Assembly (NCBI GenBank): GCA_023974075.1
Contig: CM043801.1
Span: 16,862,012 to 16,926,011 of the forward strand
Length of the DNA stretch: 64,000 nucleotides
Origin: Chaenocephalus aceratus
Lineage: Eukaryota; Chordata; Actinopteri; Perciformes; Channichthyidae
Direction of reading: 5' to 3'
In this document: one piece after another, positions 34,758 to 46,136 of the stretch
How the letters are laid out: each line of letters starts with the position of its first letter
Numbering within the stretch: the stretch's first letter is position 1
Notes under the pieces: model-generated
The model's database searches: none
Told to the model about the DNA's origin: nothing
Seen by the model: the letters and a program-made list of their open reading frames with translations, nothing else
Made by a program: the position numbers and the translations under genes

Positions 34758-36109
34758 GTTACCACCATGTTTTTATCACTCCAGAAGTAACTCAAAGAAA
34801 AAATTAAAAAGAAAAATAATCGTACTGCTTCTTAACAGGGTGTTGTGGATGTTGACAGATGAGCTCTCGCATTCATAAACCTGTTACTGTTAAGGTTAAT
34901 AATGTTATTATTATAAGATCGAAAGCATAAGAAAGGAAAAGTGTACTTTTTCTTTTTTCAGTGTCTGCCTTTTTTCCACCAAGAAAAGGGCTGCTGAAGT
35001 TTCAAGAATGTTTTTAAAATGTATTAAAGATGCAAGATGATGAATACATGTATAAGGTTTGTACCTTAGAACTCTGTTCTGTTTTGGAAGATAGATCACA
35101 TTGGAAACACTATTTACCAGATTCAAATTGTTGGGAAGGAAGGGAGGCAGTGTGTGTCGTGTTTGGGTAGGATCTGAGATATGACTTAATAGGTATACAG
35201 ACAGAGAAACCTCAAATTACAGATAACAAAATCACAGAATGTGTGGAAATGTATTAAAACAGAAATAGAAATTGCCATTTTAATATTGGATTGAAATGCA
35301 CTACTGTCATACTTGACACACACTGGTCAGCCCTTTCGCTCGCCTACCACCACCCCCCTCCCGTTAGACTAACCAGACTTAGTCTTTTGGCATGTGGTAG
35401 AATGTAATGTTCTGTATTAGACAGCTCCTATATAGACACCTCGACATACCTACCAACACGGGACTGAGTTAAGGGATGTCTTGGACCAAATTTAGGAAAA
35501 TCTTTGGACAAATTTGCACAATGAGTAAGTGAGATGTCTAATTGCCTGAGATGTAACTGGGAAAAAGTTATCAAGAACAAAAGGGAGTGTTGGTAGATAT
35601 GAACCTGGGGGCCATAGCTGTGTCTTCCACCTGCAGAGGCTTGTAGCGTCACAGCACTGAAAGGTATTTTTTCTACTTGGGTCCTTTACCACATATACAG
35701 CATGGTAATAGTTTGTTTTATCAAGGAGAGCTCACCACTAGAATTGTACTAGCAATACATATTTAATGATTTAATTTACTAGAAATACTTTAAATATAAA
35801 TTGTTTTGTGTCTTACATAGTTATAAGCTCAATTGTTGAACATACCATTACAAATTGAAAGGAAAACAATTGGCAAAAGAATCTACTTTTCAGTGCTGAG
35901 GCGTGGATCCACTGTAGCGTGTGCTGTTTTATTCTGTAGGCCACACCACCATAGCAAAAGCATGCAGAAGACAACAAACATGCTGCTGGTTGTTAGAGGC
36001 ATCTGTCCGATTAGATAGAGCTCATCTCCCCTTTCAATTCTGAATATTTGGTATGAAAGAGATGTTCATTGTGATTCATTGTTAACCAGTGTGTGAATAT
36101 TAATCATGA

Positions 36110-36115
36110 AATAAA
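36110..36115 (+). terminator. candidate polyadenylation signal AATAAA
   Basis: An AATAAA followed about 30 bp later by GT-rich sequence (AAAGTGTCAGAG and TTTTTTTG). It is close to where recognisable repeats resume at about 36.7 kb. Several other AATAAA sites lie upstream. Confidence 0.3.
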
Positions 36116-37142
36116 AAGATGAGCAAAGATCACTAAAGTGTCAGAGTTTTTTTGATTTCTTCTACAATTATTTTCATAAGGTAGTGTACTGTCGTTAGAC
36201 CACTGCACGACGTCTCAAACCTAACGTATAGAATGTGTAGCTTCTGTGTGTGTTTTTAAAATGAGTGTTGCAAATATCTAACTGACTGTTAAGTGGAAAA
36301 TGCATAAACTAATCATCTATCATAATAATGTTTATTTGTGCTTGGTTAATCAGTGTGTTCAGCTTTTTGCAACTCTTTATGTAAGTGGTGGTAGACATGG
36401 TTGACTAAATGTCATTTTTTTAAACTTTGTCAGAACCAAGAGAAAATAAACTGAGGCAAAGTTTAAGTAACCTACTATAATGTAGAAATACTATTTTACA
36501 AGTTAAGGTGTTTACTTAAGTATGACAACAGAAGTATCCAAATGTATTGTTATAATGTAGACACAGAGTGCAGTATGGTGGACTTTAGTTAATATGTTAA
36601 TATCATGTAGCCTACATTACTATAACTTACTAATGTACATGATATGTATATTATAATTATTGGATATAGCCAGGGCTGCCAACCTTTGAGTTCAGCTTGG
36701 AGTGAGATTTTTTTTGGTGAACCGAAAAAAGAAACATTCATGTGTACATTGTTACAAATGTATTGAACATGTACAAACTAGGGTTTCCCATTAATGTACC
36801 GGGCGCTACAGTGGAATACGCACATACACAGTGTACCCGCGACTCTTACAACGAAGGCTCGATAATCAGCTTACAGCATTTAAAATGGCATTATTGGTGT
36901 AAGCAGAGGTAAAGTGATATTTTATGGGAGGGGGTACCTCACCTCCTCCAGGGGGTCCGGGGGCATGCTCCACCGGGAAGATTTTTATTAAATTATTGAA
37001 GTTAAATTCATCAATCTGGTGCACTTTGAGAGCAAAATTAAGAGATCTATGGATACATCTCTCAACATCCATATGATACGGTGTAAAATATTTTGTGTTT
37101 TATATTAGATTTCTTGTTTTTTATATTTTATGTATGCACCAT

Positions 37143-37206
37143 GACATCAAGTCAAATTCCTAGTATGTGTGAACCTTCCTGGCAATAAACCTGTTTCTGA
37201 TTCTGA
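37143..37206. repeat. LINE 3' tail fragment
   Basis: AAGTCAAATTCCTAGTATGT leads into GGCAATAAACCTG and TTCTGATTCTGA, the common teleost retroposon tail with a TTCTGA tandem end. The body was not recognised, though repeat-like sequence starts at about 36670. Confidence 0.6.
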
Positions 37207-37422
37207 AACAGAACTGCACACGGATTTTCTTTTTCTTTATGGATATTTTACAAATCACTCCCCTTTTAAACGGTATTCTTGTTTTACTGTCATATAGTAT
37301 TTCATAACTGTTTTTCATGTATTCTCATAAATGTTGACCAAACCGTTTGAGACCCACCGAGATAACTAGACTAAAGTTAACTATCTAAACACTCAGAGTC
37401 CCTTACCTCACTGAGCTGTAAT

Positions 37423-38334
37423 TGGGTCATTCCAGAATTGGAGGACATTTCATGTCACCCATATAAAAAAAATTAATAATACATGCCAAAAATGCTAAAA
37501 CATGCACTTGTTGTGTTAAACATACTTGTCTTGAGACAAAATGTATATAAAGTTGTAGAAAAAGTGGTTTCAAAATATTATTTAAATGATCAAATAGCTC
37601 TCGAACATCCCCTAAAATGGCATTTTTCTCTTGTCCCCGCTTCTTGGTGACCATCTTGCATGTCAAATATAACATTTAAAATAGGGATTTTATTTACTTT
37701 TTTGGTATTATTCTATTGATATATGTCTCTTGTAATGGTAAAATCAATTTGTTAAATAATAAACACATTTTAAATAACAGTAATTTTGCACAGAAGGTGT
37801 GTCCCTCAACATGCGTTCAACCCTGTTACCCATACCTTTTTAGATTGGCACAGGAAGTGAAAAAACTGTAAGTCAGATGACACAGTGGAAGTGACAAGCC
37901 ATGTGCTAGTGCCATGGGTAGACCAAAACTAAGTCCTCTCTTTTATTTTTCATATTTTTACAATCTTTTCAGTCTTAAAAGAGTGTGGCACTCTGACCCA
38001 CTCAACCCTGTTACTGATATTATCAGAATAAAGCATATTAATTTCAAAGTTATCTTTCTTGCATTAGATATCCAAGTGTGTCCTTGCCTTGAAAGTAGCA
38101 TTGCATGCTACATCTAGCAATAATTCCTGAGGTTAAAGCTCAAATTAGTAGCCTATTCATTTTCAGGTAATTCTTCATTGGAAAATATACATTTGATGCC
38201 TAGCTGGGCAAATCACTTTTTTTGATGGTTTATTATCTGTTTTTCCTAAATACATTAAAAAAAATTATAAAATAAAAGGTTCATTTTTCTAAAATGTTGG
38301 TGTCTAAATTGTCCTCCAATTCTGGAATGACCCA
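37423..38334. mobile_element. MITE-like element with 25-bp perfect inverted ends
   Basis: The left end TGGGTCATTCCAGAATTGGA, continuing GGACA, is the exact reverse complement of the right end 38310-38334. The 912-bp interior is AT-rich and non-coding. Flanks (GTAAT and GTTAT) do not give a clean target duplication, so the superfamily is unassigned. Confidence 0.7.
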
Positions 38335-38519
38335 GTTATCGCTCTCAGTCTGACAGGAGAGAGCTCTCTCTCTCCTTGTTTTAGAAACTGCTTCTAATAT
38401 CCGTTAGCGCAGCTAGCTAACCAGATGCTAACAACAACAATGTAAATAGTGAGTTTGGTAGAAATAAGCTGTATAATAGTAAAAGTTATTGAAGATGATG
38501 CCATATTTATCAACAAGTC

Positions 38520-39535
38520 CTCCAACTCATACGACCAAATGGGCCGATTGTTCAGGCCCTTATTACGACCAAATATGTCGTTTGTTCAAGCGCTTAATGT
38601 CCTATAATTACGTTTTAAAGTTTTCGCCCGTTGAATGCTAACGTTACTCGAATCGTTTATTCACAAATAATAACCCTCTCTGTAAAATCCTAAATTGTAG
38701 GATAGTTTGGCCATTAAAACGCTTTTTGATTAGATTTCTAGCGAGAAGTGTATATTGTACTTTTAGAATCCACGTCCAGTCGATATGTAGGATCTATAGT
38801 TTGATAGATATTACGAAGATGATTTGAGGTATGCGCATTGCGGCAGCCTCCATGTAAAGTTACGGGTTGAAAACAGTATTTCCGGTCTCTACGTTTTCAA
38901 AATAAAACCAATGATCAAATGATTTAACAGTGATATCTGCAGTGCTCATCAACTAAAAAACATCAGTTTATCCTTGTTAATTATACGACATTTATTGGTT
39001 TAAATTGTGTACAATGCTTTTGTGTTTTTCCCATAGGTTTTTCTCTTTCGATGCTGAGACACCTTTCTTTTTTCAGAGGTTTTGATAGGCTAAAACATCG
39101 ATGGTTTTAGCCGCAATGCATGTTGGGATATGGTGTTTATGCGCTATGAAATCGGAAAAACATTTTTTTTAAATAAAATAATACTTTATTCCGAGTGTTC
39201 TTGCTTTTCTCTTTGGAAGTCATCACATAACGGCATTGTAATACACGGTTCAGCTGCATTAAATATTACATATCTGCCGTAGATATTTATTAATAGAGCC
39301 CTGATCAGAAGACCTTTTGACAAACTGTAAGAAATGCCGCCAAAACTGAATATGTGACGTGGATCATAAATATATTAACAATTAAACAACATCTTCCATT
39401 TCTTTTCACACAATACATCTCCTTGCAGTATCAACACTAATTCGGCTGACTTTTATATTTGATGGAATTGGTAGATAGGTTATATTTACACCATAACGGT
39501 GCACAGCTGATAGAAAGGGATGTTTTTGTAGTTTT
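38520..39535. repeat. diverged copy of the 4780-7702 inverted-repeat family interior
   Basis: At 38700-38830, words such as TAGTTTGGCCATTAAAA, GCGAGAA and AGATATTACGAAGAT match the left arm at 5000-5120. At 39200-39520, segments such as CATATCTGCCGTAG and CACTAATTCGGCTGACTTTTA are the reverse complement of the loop region 6620-6960. The CCAACCCAGTCTCAC end was not found, so boundaries are approximate. Confidence 0.65.
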
Positions 39536-39706
39536 TAAAGATATTATTTACTGAACTACCTTTCCAACTCCTCATGCAGTTGACTGTTAGAGGTCTATAC
39601 AGGTTCATGGTACAATGCATAAGCTTCAAATCGAGAAACTGAAACTGTATTTTCCTTTACCGTTCTATTTTAATTTCACAATAAAGTTAATAGTCATAAT
39701 TATTAT

Positions 39707-40079
39707 TGAAGAAACACACTCCTCAATGTCAGTTTCGGTACTTTAATGACAAGGATGACGACACCCTGAAACAGAGCAATGCAGCAAGATAAGCTGACAA
39801 AGTACTAGATAGACACTAGATAAGATAAGCTGACAAAGTACTACAAACATGCATGTCATGACCAATACACATATATTCAATTACATAGAGTAAAGACACA
39901 CCAAACAATAGAGGAAACAATCTTACATGAATGAGTGGATGAACGTCTCAACTCGAGGCGGAGTGAATGAACAATATTTGAACTAAAATGGCCGCTCGGC
40001 ACTACCGGGTCAGAGCACGGCATATCCGGACAGCGACAGCATTGACGCTGCCCTCTAGTGGCCGGCGATAAACTCTTCA
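39707..40079 (-). repeat. 3' LTR of gypsy element (left copy)
   Basis: 373 bp, TG...CA ends with TGAAGA/TCTTCA inverted terminus. It contains a direct repeat of GATAAGCTGACAAAGTACT and retains 48 bp (around 39990-40045) missing from the other LTR. Confidence 0.93.
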
Positions 40080-40283
40080 TCCCTCCCAGACCGGAAAACT
40101 ATAGGCCGGAATAGATTAACGGTCTAAATCCAGCTGCCGGACTCGGGCTCGTAACGTGCAGGCGACCTCCTCACGCGGCCTGGCCGAGTAGGCTGGGGCA
40201 GCGTCGGCAGCGTCGGCAGCATCGGCGGCGACTGCGGCACCGGGAGCGGTGCGCCCAGGAAGGCACCCGTAGGAACGGTGAGG

Positions 40284-41255
40284 TCAGAAGAATACCCGAT
40301 ACTGGTCGTGGCCCGGCGACACCACCACGATCCCTGACCTGTCCCATTTGTGGGGGCTCGGGCCTCGCTGGTTCTGGAGGAATACGCTTTCGCCGAGTGC
40401 CAATGGGCGGAGCCGTCTTGAGTGAGTCCCAGAGACTCGGTGGTACGGGTCCGAAGGGCGTCGTCCTTCGCCACCCATGCCTCGCGCCATAGCAGGCGGA
40501 TATGCGGGTTTGAGAACTTCTCGAGACGGTTCACGAAGGAGAGCGAGCCATGAAGGAGAGCGAGCCACGAAGGAGAGCGAGCCACGAAGGGGGCGGCCGA
40601 AGATGATCGGCGAGAGGTTGCTGTCGGGGTCAGGCGTGTTTCGCAACTGCAGCATAGCACGCAGGAAGCGGTCCTGATCAAGGCCACCCGACGGGCCGGT
40701 GTTGGACATCAGGAGGCGCTTAGCAGTCTTAACCGCAACTTCCGCCCTCCCATTCGACTGCGGAAAGCTAACGGAAGACACAGGGTGTTTGACGTGCCAT
40801 AAGCGGAGGAAGTCCTCGGTGTGGCTCGCCTTGAATTCCGGACCACCGTCGCTCGAGAGCTCCTCCGGTACACCGAAGGTGGCGAAGAACGAACGGAGGT
40901 GTTGGACCAGGCCAGCTGAGCCCTCCAGGGCAGTACCCGCCGTAGAGCTCAGGACCTCTACCCAGCCCGAGAGACGGTCCCCGACAACTAGGTAGTGGCG
41001 GCCCCCATAGTCGAAGAAGTCAGCAAACACCGCCTCGAATGGCGTGGACGGGGGTGAGGACGGCAGGGGGGGTGTAGCCGCCTGTGACGGAGCATTGCGG
41101 TTCCAGTCTGCACACCCGTCCCTGGTGGCCTGTATGTCCCCGGACATCCCGGGCCAGTAAACTATGGCTCGGGCATGCTGCCCCATCGCTGAGGTCCCCT
41201 GGTGAGCGGCATGGAGATGCCGAAGGATTCTCCCACGGAGGGATGGGGGGACCAC
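40284..41255 (-). pseudogene. gypsy integrase
   Basis: The integrase inserts the cDNA copy into the genome. The N-terminal zinc site has HLHAAH, but the expected CxxC reads CADW, so one ligand is lost. The catalytic core shows VFADFFDYGG (first Asp), ELSSDGGPEF (second Asp) and SNGRAEVAVK (Glu), so the DDE triad is present. The C-terminal region carries a 19-bp tandem duplication (40534-40592) and then a basic segment. Another frame (40124-40687) overlaps the C-terminal end, implying a further frame change. Confidence 0.85.
40534..40592. repeat. 19-bp tandem repeat in integrase 3' region
   Basis: Three copies of a unit close to ACGAAGGAGAGCGAGCC, likely replication slippage after insertion. 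Confidence 0.85.
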
Positions 41256-41344
41256 GACGCGGTCCCGATAGAGCAGGACGCCGTCCTGTGCGTAGACGGA
41301 CTCACAGACCGATGACAGACTCGCCAGGGCAGGGTCATTTACAT

Positions 41345-41710
41345 CAATCCCACCCTCCTACTCGATGAGTTGGAGGAGGTGGCCGAGGCATCCGTCAGCC
41401 GCTGTCTCCCGTGCGAGGAGGGGCCAAGAGACAGCTCCGAGCTCCCGTGCGTCGTCGCAGATGGAGGCCATGAGTGCTGACTCCACGGCGTCAGGCCCGC
41501 TCGGCAGCCCCAAGGAGAGGCAGTTCGCTGAGCCCGAGGGGGAAGGATGCCTCGACGTGGCATCAGCGGCATAGTTGCTCTTGCCAGGCAGATGCACAAT
41601 GTCAAAGCTCCATGGGAGGGTGCGCTGCTTGAGTCTAAACAGACGCAACGTTAACAGACGTTATCTCATCCAGCGTACGGTCGCCAAAGATCTTCACCAA
41701 CGGCTTATGG
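41345..41710 (-). pseudogene. gypsy RNase H C-terminal piece
   Basis: Contains VVVTDHKPLVKIFGDR and, in another frame after about 41640, WSFDIVHLPGKSNYAADATS. These are the end of RNase H and the connection that precedes integrase in gypsy elements. The pieces are out of frame with RT and with each other. Confidence 0.78.
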
Positions 41711-43087
41711 TCGGTGACCACGACGGAAGTCGATGGTCCTCCACCAGTGTTCCTCCAGGTCGGTGTCATAGTGGATGGTGTCATCCACACAACGTTCCTT
41801 GCGTTCATAGTCCGAGAGGACGGCATCAAACCGACGGTTGTAGCCATCCCCTGATGACAGGAAACCCTGTGGTGCCCTGGTGTAGCGCCAACGGCCGAAG
41901 GGTGTGATGAAGGTAGTGAGGTGGCGATCCGACTCACGCAGGGGGACACTGTGGTAGCCGTTCCCGGCGTCCGTGACAGTCTTCCAGGTGCCCTTCAGGA
42001 CACGGCGTGCAAGGTGGAACGGGGACTCAGTGGCGAAGGTGTCACGTTGGCAGAACTTGTTGAGGGGGGAGAGGTCCACGGTCCTGCGTGGGGAACCGTC
42101 GTGCTTCCGAGTGACTACCATATGATGGCACCACGCCACTGGCACACGTTCAATGACCCCAAGGGCTTCGTCCCGCAGGAGGTCATCGTGGACCCTCCGC
42201 TGCCAGTGTAGAGGCACTGTAGCCGCGGTGTGACATGCCCTAGGCGTAGCTGCGGGGTCCACGTGCATCTCGATAGGTGGCCCCTCCATGCATGGTCGTG
42301 CTCGATGGGGGCAAGTATTGAACGTCGACGAGGCATATCTCCCGAGTAGCCAACCTTTCATCCGGTTGTTGTTCTCTGGCGTACAAGGGAACGGCAGTGC
42401 TGCGGGGCGCGCCGGGGGGACTGTGCGCTGAGGACATGAGCACTGGGCGTCCCGGGGGTCACCTGGCCCCACGCAGCCGCCGTTGGCTGACCTCGTCGCA
42501 TTGACGGACAAGGGCTGGTCTGGCGTGTCAGCCGTGTCAGGGCTACGCCTGTCCTTGGGCCCCCCTGCAACGTCGTCCGATGGGAAGTTCACGGGCAAGA
42601 GGCCGAGGTTGAGCAACGACTCGTAGGAGAGGTACATGGCCCGGACCGAGCTGCTCACATATACCATGGAACGGCAGGATGTAACACGCCCCCTGCTGCA
42701 GGTCGTCGAGAGCCTAGCGAAGAACGCTCCCTCGATGGTTATAGGGGAGCGGTTGACGGCCGACAGGCTGAGGCTGACGGGTCGCAGGTCGTCCCGCGAG
42801 AAACCGCAGGCCAGGAACTCCTCCAGCGACCAAAGGTCAGACTGCGCGCCAGTGTCCGCGACGTCGGATAACCGAGCTCCGTCGGCCGTGCCCCGGTTGC
42901 CGGTGCCATCCCTCAGCCCGACTGGCATGTCCATCGAGATGGTGATCAATGCTCGGGGGTGGTCTCTCAGCCTGGCCCGTCTCCATTCGCCCTTGGAGAA
43001 GATGTGGTGCTCGAGTCTGATAGGTGCTTGCCTGTTGACACATCCGTGCGACATAGGGGTGCGGCGTCGGCGATGGCTCCTGTGACA
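41705..43087 (-). pseudogene. gypsy protease and reverse transcriptase part of pol
   Basis: This frame is the same as the gag frame and is separated from it by one TGA at 43088-43090. The aspartic protease has DTGAQSDLWSLEE (about 42820-42857). RT motifs follow: WCHHMVVTRKHDGSPRRTVD, the LSPLNKF word, FITPFGRWRYTRAPQGF and CVDDT. The catalytic box is CVDD rather than the usual Y(V/I)DD. The frame ends soon after it, and the thumb and most of RNase H are missing. Confidence 0.85.
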
Positions 43088-44213
43088 TCAGCCAGGGCGG
43101 GCCCCAGCTTGCACCGATGAGACCTGGGAGACCGGCTCCGACCCCATGGCGGCCTGTTGACTGTCGGATGACGGCTGTTGACGCCTCTGTCGTCGGCGGG
43201 CCCTGTAGCAGCCAATGCACACCTGGTGAGGCTTAGGATTCCACCCGCGAGGCCCCTCCGTGAAGACGTTAAAGACGCTCTTACATTCCAGACACAAGGC
43301 ACGTTTAGCCCCGTCCGCAAGGCTCGGGGCGCGGCTCGTCTGTGGAGTCGTCTTCAGGCGCCGGAATGACGACATTGCTGATAGGGAGGACGACGGGAGA
43401 GTGTTACGGGCCATCTCTCTGTTCTCGACGAGTGCAATTACGTCATTAACTGGCTTAACCAGGACGTCAGGTTTCCCCAGCGTCTCGCGGCGTATGTCCG
43501 AGTCATAAATGCCATTGAGCAGAACATCACGGATGATGTGGTCGGTATAGTCCACGTCCTTACCACACTCGCATAGCGCATTATATGCGCATGTCTCTGC
43601 TTTACCCCGCACTCTGGCAGCGAATGCACGGAATGTCTCATCGCGTTCCTGGCGGAGCTGAAGTAGCTCGGTGCGCAGGACGCATGTAGCGACTGGGATG
43701 ACAGCTAGGGAACGCATGACGGTGATTAGGTCTGGCAAGGGTCCGGAAGCAGCGTCGGTGGCGGCTTTCAACAGGCTGCCTCCAAGTACAGACCCAGCGC
43801 ACTGAAACAACAGGAAGGGGGCCTGGGCATCCCCTATGCCTGAGCCGGCGCGGAATACGTCCCAACGGCGAATGAACACGTTCCATTCCTCTATCGACAC
43901 GCCCACATCAACTTTGGGCCGATCGAGTCTCGGGCCGTGAGGGGCTGGGGCCTGGGCTGGCGCGGCCTGGGCTGGCGCGGCCTGGGCTGGCGGCCTGGCT
44001 GGCGCGGCCTGGGCTGGCGCGGCCTGGGCTGGCGCGGCCTGGGCTGGCGCGGCTGGCTGGCGGCCTGGGCTGGCGCGGCCATGACAGGCGCTGCATGCTG
44101 GTGGCTAAATCCATGAATCGTCAATATAGCAATGACGAGTGCTTCAGACAAGTCTTCGGATTCGAACTCGCAGCCGGGGACAGGGCATCCAACAACGACC
44201 ATGATGTCGTCAT
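43088..44213 (-). pseudogene. gypsy gag
   Basis: The gag product packages retrotransposon RNA. The N-terminal part begins right after the LTR (MVVVGCPVPGCEFESEDL, then an H-containing SHQH end), a CxxxxC...HxxxH zinc-finger-like unit. A proline/arginine/glutamine-rich tandem segment follows (43948-44080). The frame then changes near 43900 and continues as a capsid-like region (WNVFIRRWDVF, LRTELLQLRQERDETFRAFA) for 272 codons. No classical CCHC knuckle is seen; instead there is a CLECKSVFNVF...CIGC cysteine cluster. It ends with TGA at 43088. Confidence 0.8.
43948..44080 (-). repeat. ~15-bp GC-rich tandem repeat in gag
   Basis: A unit close to GGCGCGGCCTGGGCT is repeated about eight times with shortened copies. 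It encodes a Pro-Arg-Gln-rich stretch on the minus strand. Copy-number change here is the likely cause of the gag frameshift. Confidence 0.9.
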
Positions 44214-44537
44214 GAAGAAACACACTCCTCAATGTCAGTTTCGGTACTTTAATGACAAGGATGACGACACCCTAAAACAGAGCAATGCAGCAAGATAAGC
44301 TGACAAAGTACGAGATAGACACTAGATAAGATAAGCTGACAAAGTACTACATACATGCATGTCATGACCAATACACATATATTCAATTACATAGAGTAAA
44401 GACACACCAAACAATAGTGGAAACAATCTTACATGAATGAGTGGATGAACGTCTCAACTCGAGGCAGAGTGAATGAACAATATTTGAACTAAAATAGCAG
44501 TGACGCTGCCCTCTAGTGGCCGGCGATAAACTCTTCA
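44213..44537 (-). repeat. 5' LTR of gypsy element (right copy)
   Basis: 325 bp, nearly identical to the left LTR over shared sequence, with a 48-bp deletion after AACTAAAAT. Because the element is on the minus strand this is the transcription-start LTR, and the deletion may affect it. Confidence 0.93.
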
Positions 44538-44542
44538 ATTAT

Positions 44543-45186
44543 GTTTGATATTGTTATGTTTTAATAACTACACCACTGGTTTTTTAACCCACACCGCCTA
44601 GTGGTTAAAGCACGTTATTGAATTTTGTTGTTGAATACGTTTTATTTGATGAAAACATTTAAATATTAAGAGTAGCCTACATACACAATTGGGGGAAACT
44701 ACTGTAGAAGGCATGATAGAAATATAGAATAGAAAAGATCAAGAAGATACTGTAGTGATCTCTACAATAAAACAGTTTAGTGCAGGACGTCCAAAGATAA
44801 CCCTCTGGAGTCGGTGGACACGCCGGCGCGTCCTTGTGCGCATAATTTTACGTAATTAATCATATATTTTCGATTATAAGGAGTAGAAATATGATTCAGA
44901 TATCCGCGGAATGGAAGAGTAGCTTTCCAGTGGTATCTCCTGTGAGACTGTAACCAGGGCACAGCAGCCAATATGGCCGCTCAAAGCAGCTTGACTTTAC
45001 ATTGTGTGGGATTGGTGGATTCGTGTGTCCGTCAAGGAAATCTCGGCCGGCAGCCATCAAGGTCTGAAATGACCAATGGACATCGAGAAATCACTAAGGA
45101 CCTACCCACCAAGTAAACAAAACATAAACCACGTGTCTCCCATCAGTTTACTTATGTGAGGGGAGAGAGAGAGAGAGACAGAGAAA
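44543..45186. other. intergenic, with piggyBac-like 5' region
   Basis: From about 44797 the words CCCTCTGGAGTCGGTGGACA and CGCCGGCGCGTCC recall the 5' terminal region of teleost piggyBac-like elements. The preceding bases are GATAA rather than a clean TTAA. A GAGAGA run at 45161-45178 lies just upstream of the possible start codon at 45187. Confidence 0.35.
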
Positions 45187-45333
45187 ATGGCCAAAAAAAA
45201 CTTTACAGGTGCCGACTTCGCTCGAGATTTTTTTCGCTAGCAGCAGTGAAGATAGAGCCTCAGAACCTGAAGTCTTCGACTCTTCTGAAGAAGAAGAATA
45301 CAAAGACAATAACAAGGATCCATTTGGACATGG
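45187..45333 (+). pseudogene. piggyBac-derived-like gene fragment, exon 1
   Basis: An ATG at 45187 opens MAKKNFTGADFARDFF, like the start of PGBD-type transposases. A run of seven T at about 45228 shifts the frame. The following frame is very acidic (SSSEDRASEPEVFDSSEEEE then YKDNNKDPFGHG), again as in PGBD N-termini. It ends at CATGG|GTAGGT. The phase matches the exon at 49301. The one-base frame problem and the missing transposase core make this a decayed fragment, unless the T-run is an assembly error. Confidence 0.5.
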
Positions 45334-45983
45334 GTAGGTGTAAATAGTACAGTAATAGTGTACTGGCAATGTGTGGGGAATACCGCGAAAATGAACAATA
45401 GGTTTATTGATATATATTTTTTATCGAGAGTCATGAACTTTTTATTCGGACAAAATAGACTCCATTAGCAAACGTTTTACTCTGTGTTAACGTTATTTTG
45501 GTGTGTAAAATGAGATTACATGTGTAGATGATTAAATTAATCATGTATTCGTCCCACAACGGAGACATTTACAGTGACATGTTTTTACCATCGATTATTT
45601 TATCATACTGTTCTGTACAGATGAGACTTTGTCATAGATTTATTTATATGTGTGCCTGTTATTATTTTACCGTCCTGTACAATGAGACTTTGTAATCAGA
45701 TGTAGCCTATGTATATGTGTGTCCAGTGTGCGAAATACCCGTCAATAATCGGGGGGGTCCCCATCTCCCGTTTATTGCGCAATATACCGGTCGAAGATTT
45801 CTCAATATGCAGTAGGCCTATGCAATATTTCATGGATGCAATCCAAGACAATCAGTAGTAGCAGCGTTTCTCAACCGGGCGCTGTCAAATAATTATATAT
45901 TCTAACGTTCATATGAATGAATACGCGACCGTTAAAGAGCCATCTGTTTTCGATTATATGCGAGGACATGGGAGCAGAGCTGG

Positions 45984-45984
<1 letters not shown>

Positions 45985-46065
<81 letters not shown>
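45985..46065. repeat. (CA)n microsatellite inside hAT
   Basis: An 81-bp perfect CA run near the 3' end of the hAT element. Confidence 0.95.
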
Positions 46066-46067
<2 letters not shown>

Positions 46068-46136
46068 CGGAATACACACAGGACATACACACACGCTCAT
46101 CTTGCACAGCAAAGATAAAAAAAATAGTATTTTACC

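Larger units (their letters stand above)
29137..36115 (+). other. probable long map4 3' UTR / downstream unique region
   Basis: About 7 kb with no recognisable transposon, LINE or long microsatellite, in contrast to the sequence on both sides. It begins with a GC-richer stretch (29150-29400) that has GACCTTTGACC repeats and later turns AT-rich. AATAAA signals occur, for example at 32779 and 36110, and a Pumilio-type TGTATATA lies at 34750. Tau-family mRNAs often have multi-kilobase 3' UTRs, so this is the favoured reading. The true cleavage site is unknown. Confidence 0.4.
39707..44537 (-). mobile_element. Ty3/gypsy-type LTR retrotransposon, defective, minus strand
   Basis: The element is bounded by two LTRs (39707-40079 and 44213-44537) that begin TGAAGA and end TCTTCA. 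ATTAT lies on both sides (39702-39706 and 44538-44542), a 5-bp target duplication. It reads right to left: gag, protease, reverse transcriptase, RNase H piece, integrase. The PR-RT-RH-IN order puts it in Ty3/gypsy. The LTRs differ at only 5 or 6 bases plus a 48-bp deletion, so insertion was recent. The pol region is broken: sequence between the RT active site and the RNase H end appears deleted, and later frames differ. No env is seen. Confidence 0.93.

Noticed and set aside
40699..43085. Several GC-rich + strand open frames
   Set aside because: Antisense shadows of gypsy gag-pol, which is GC-rich and has few stops in any frame.
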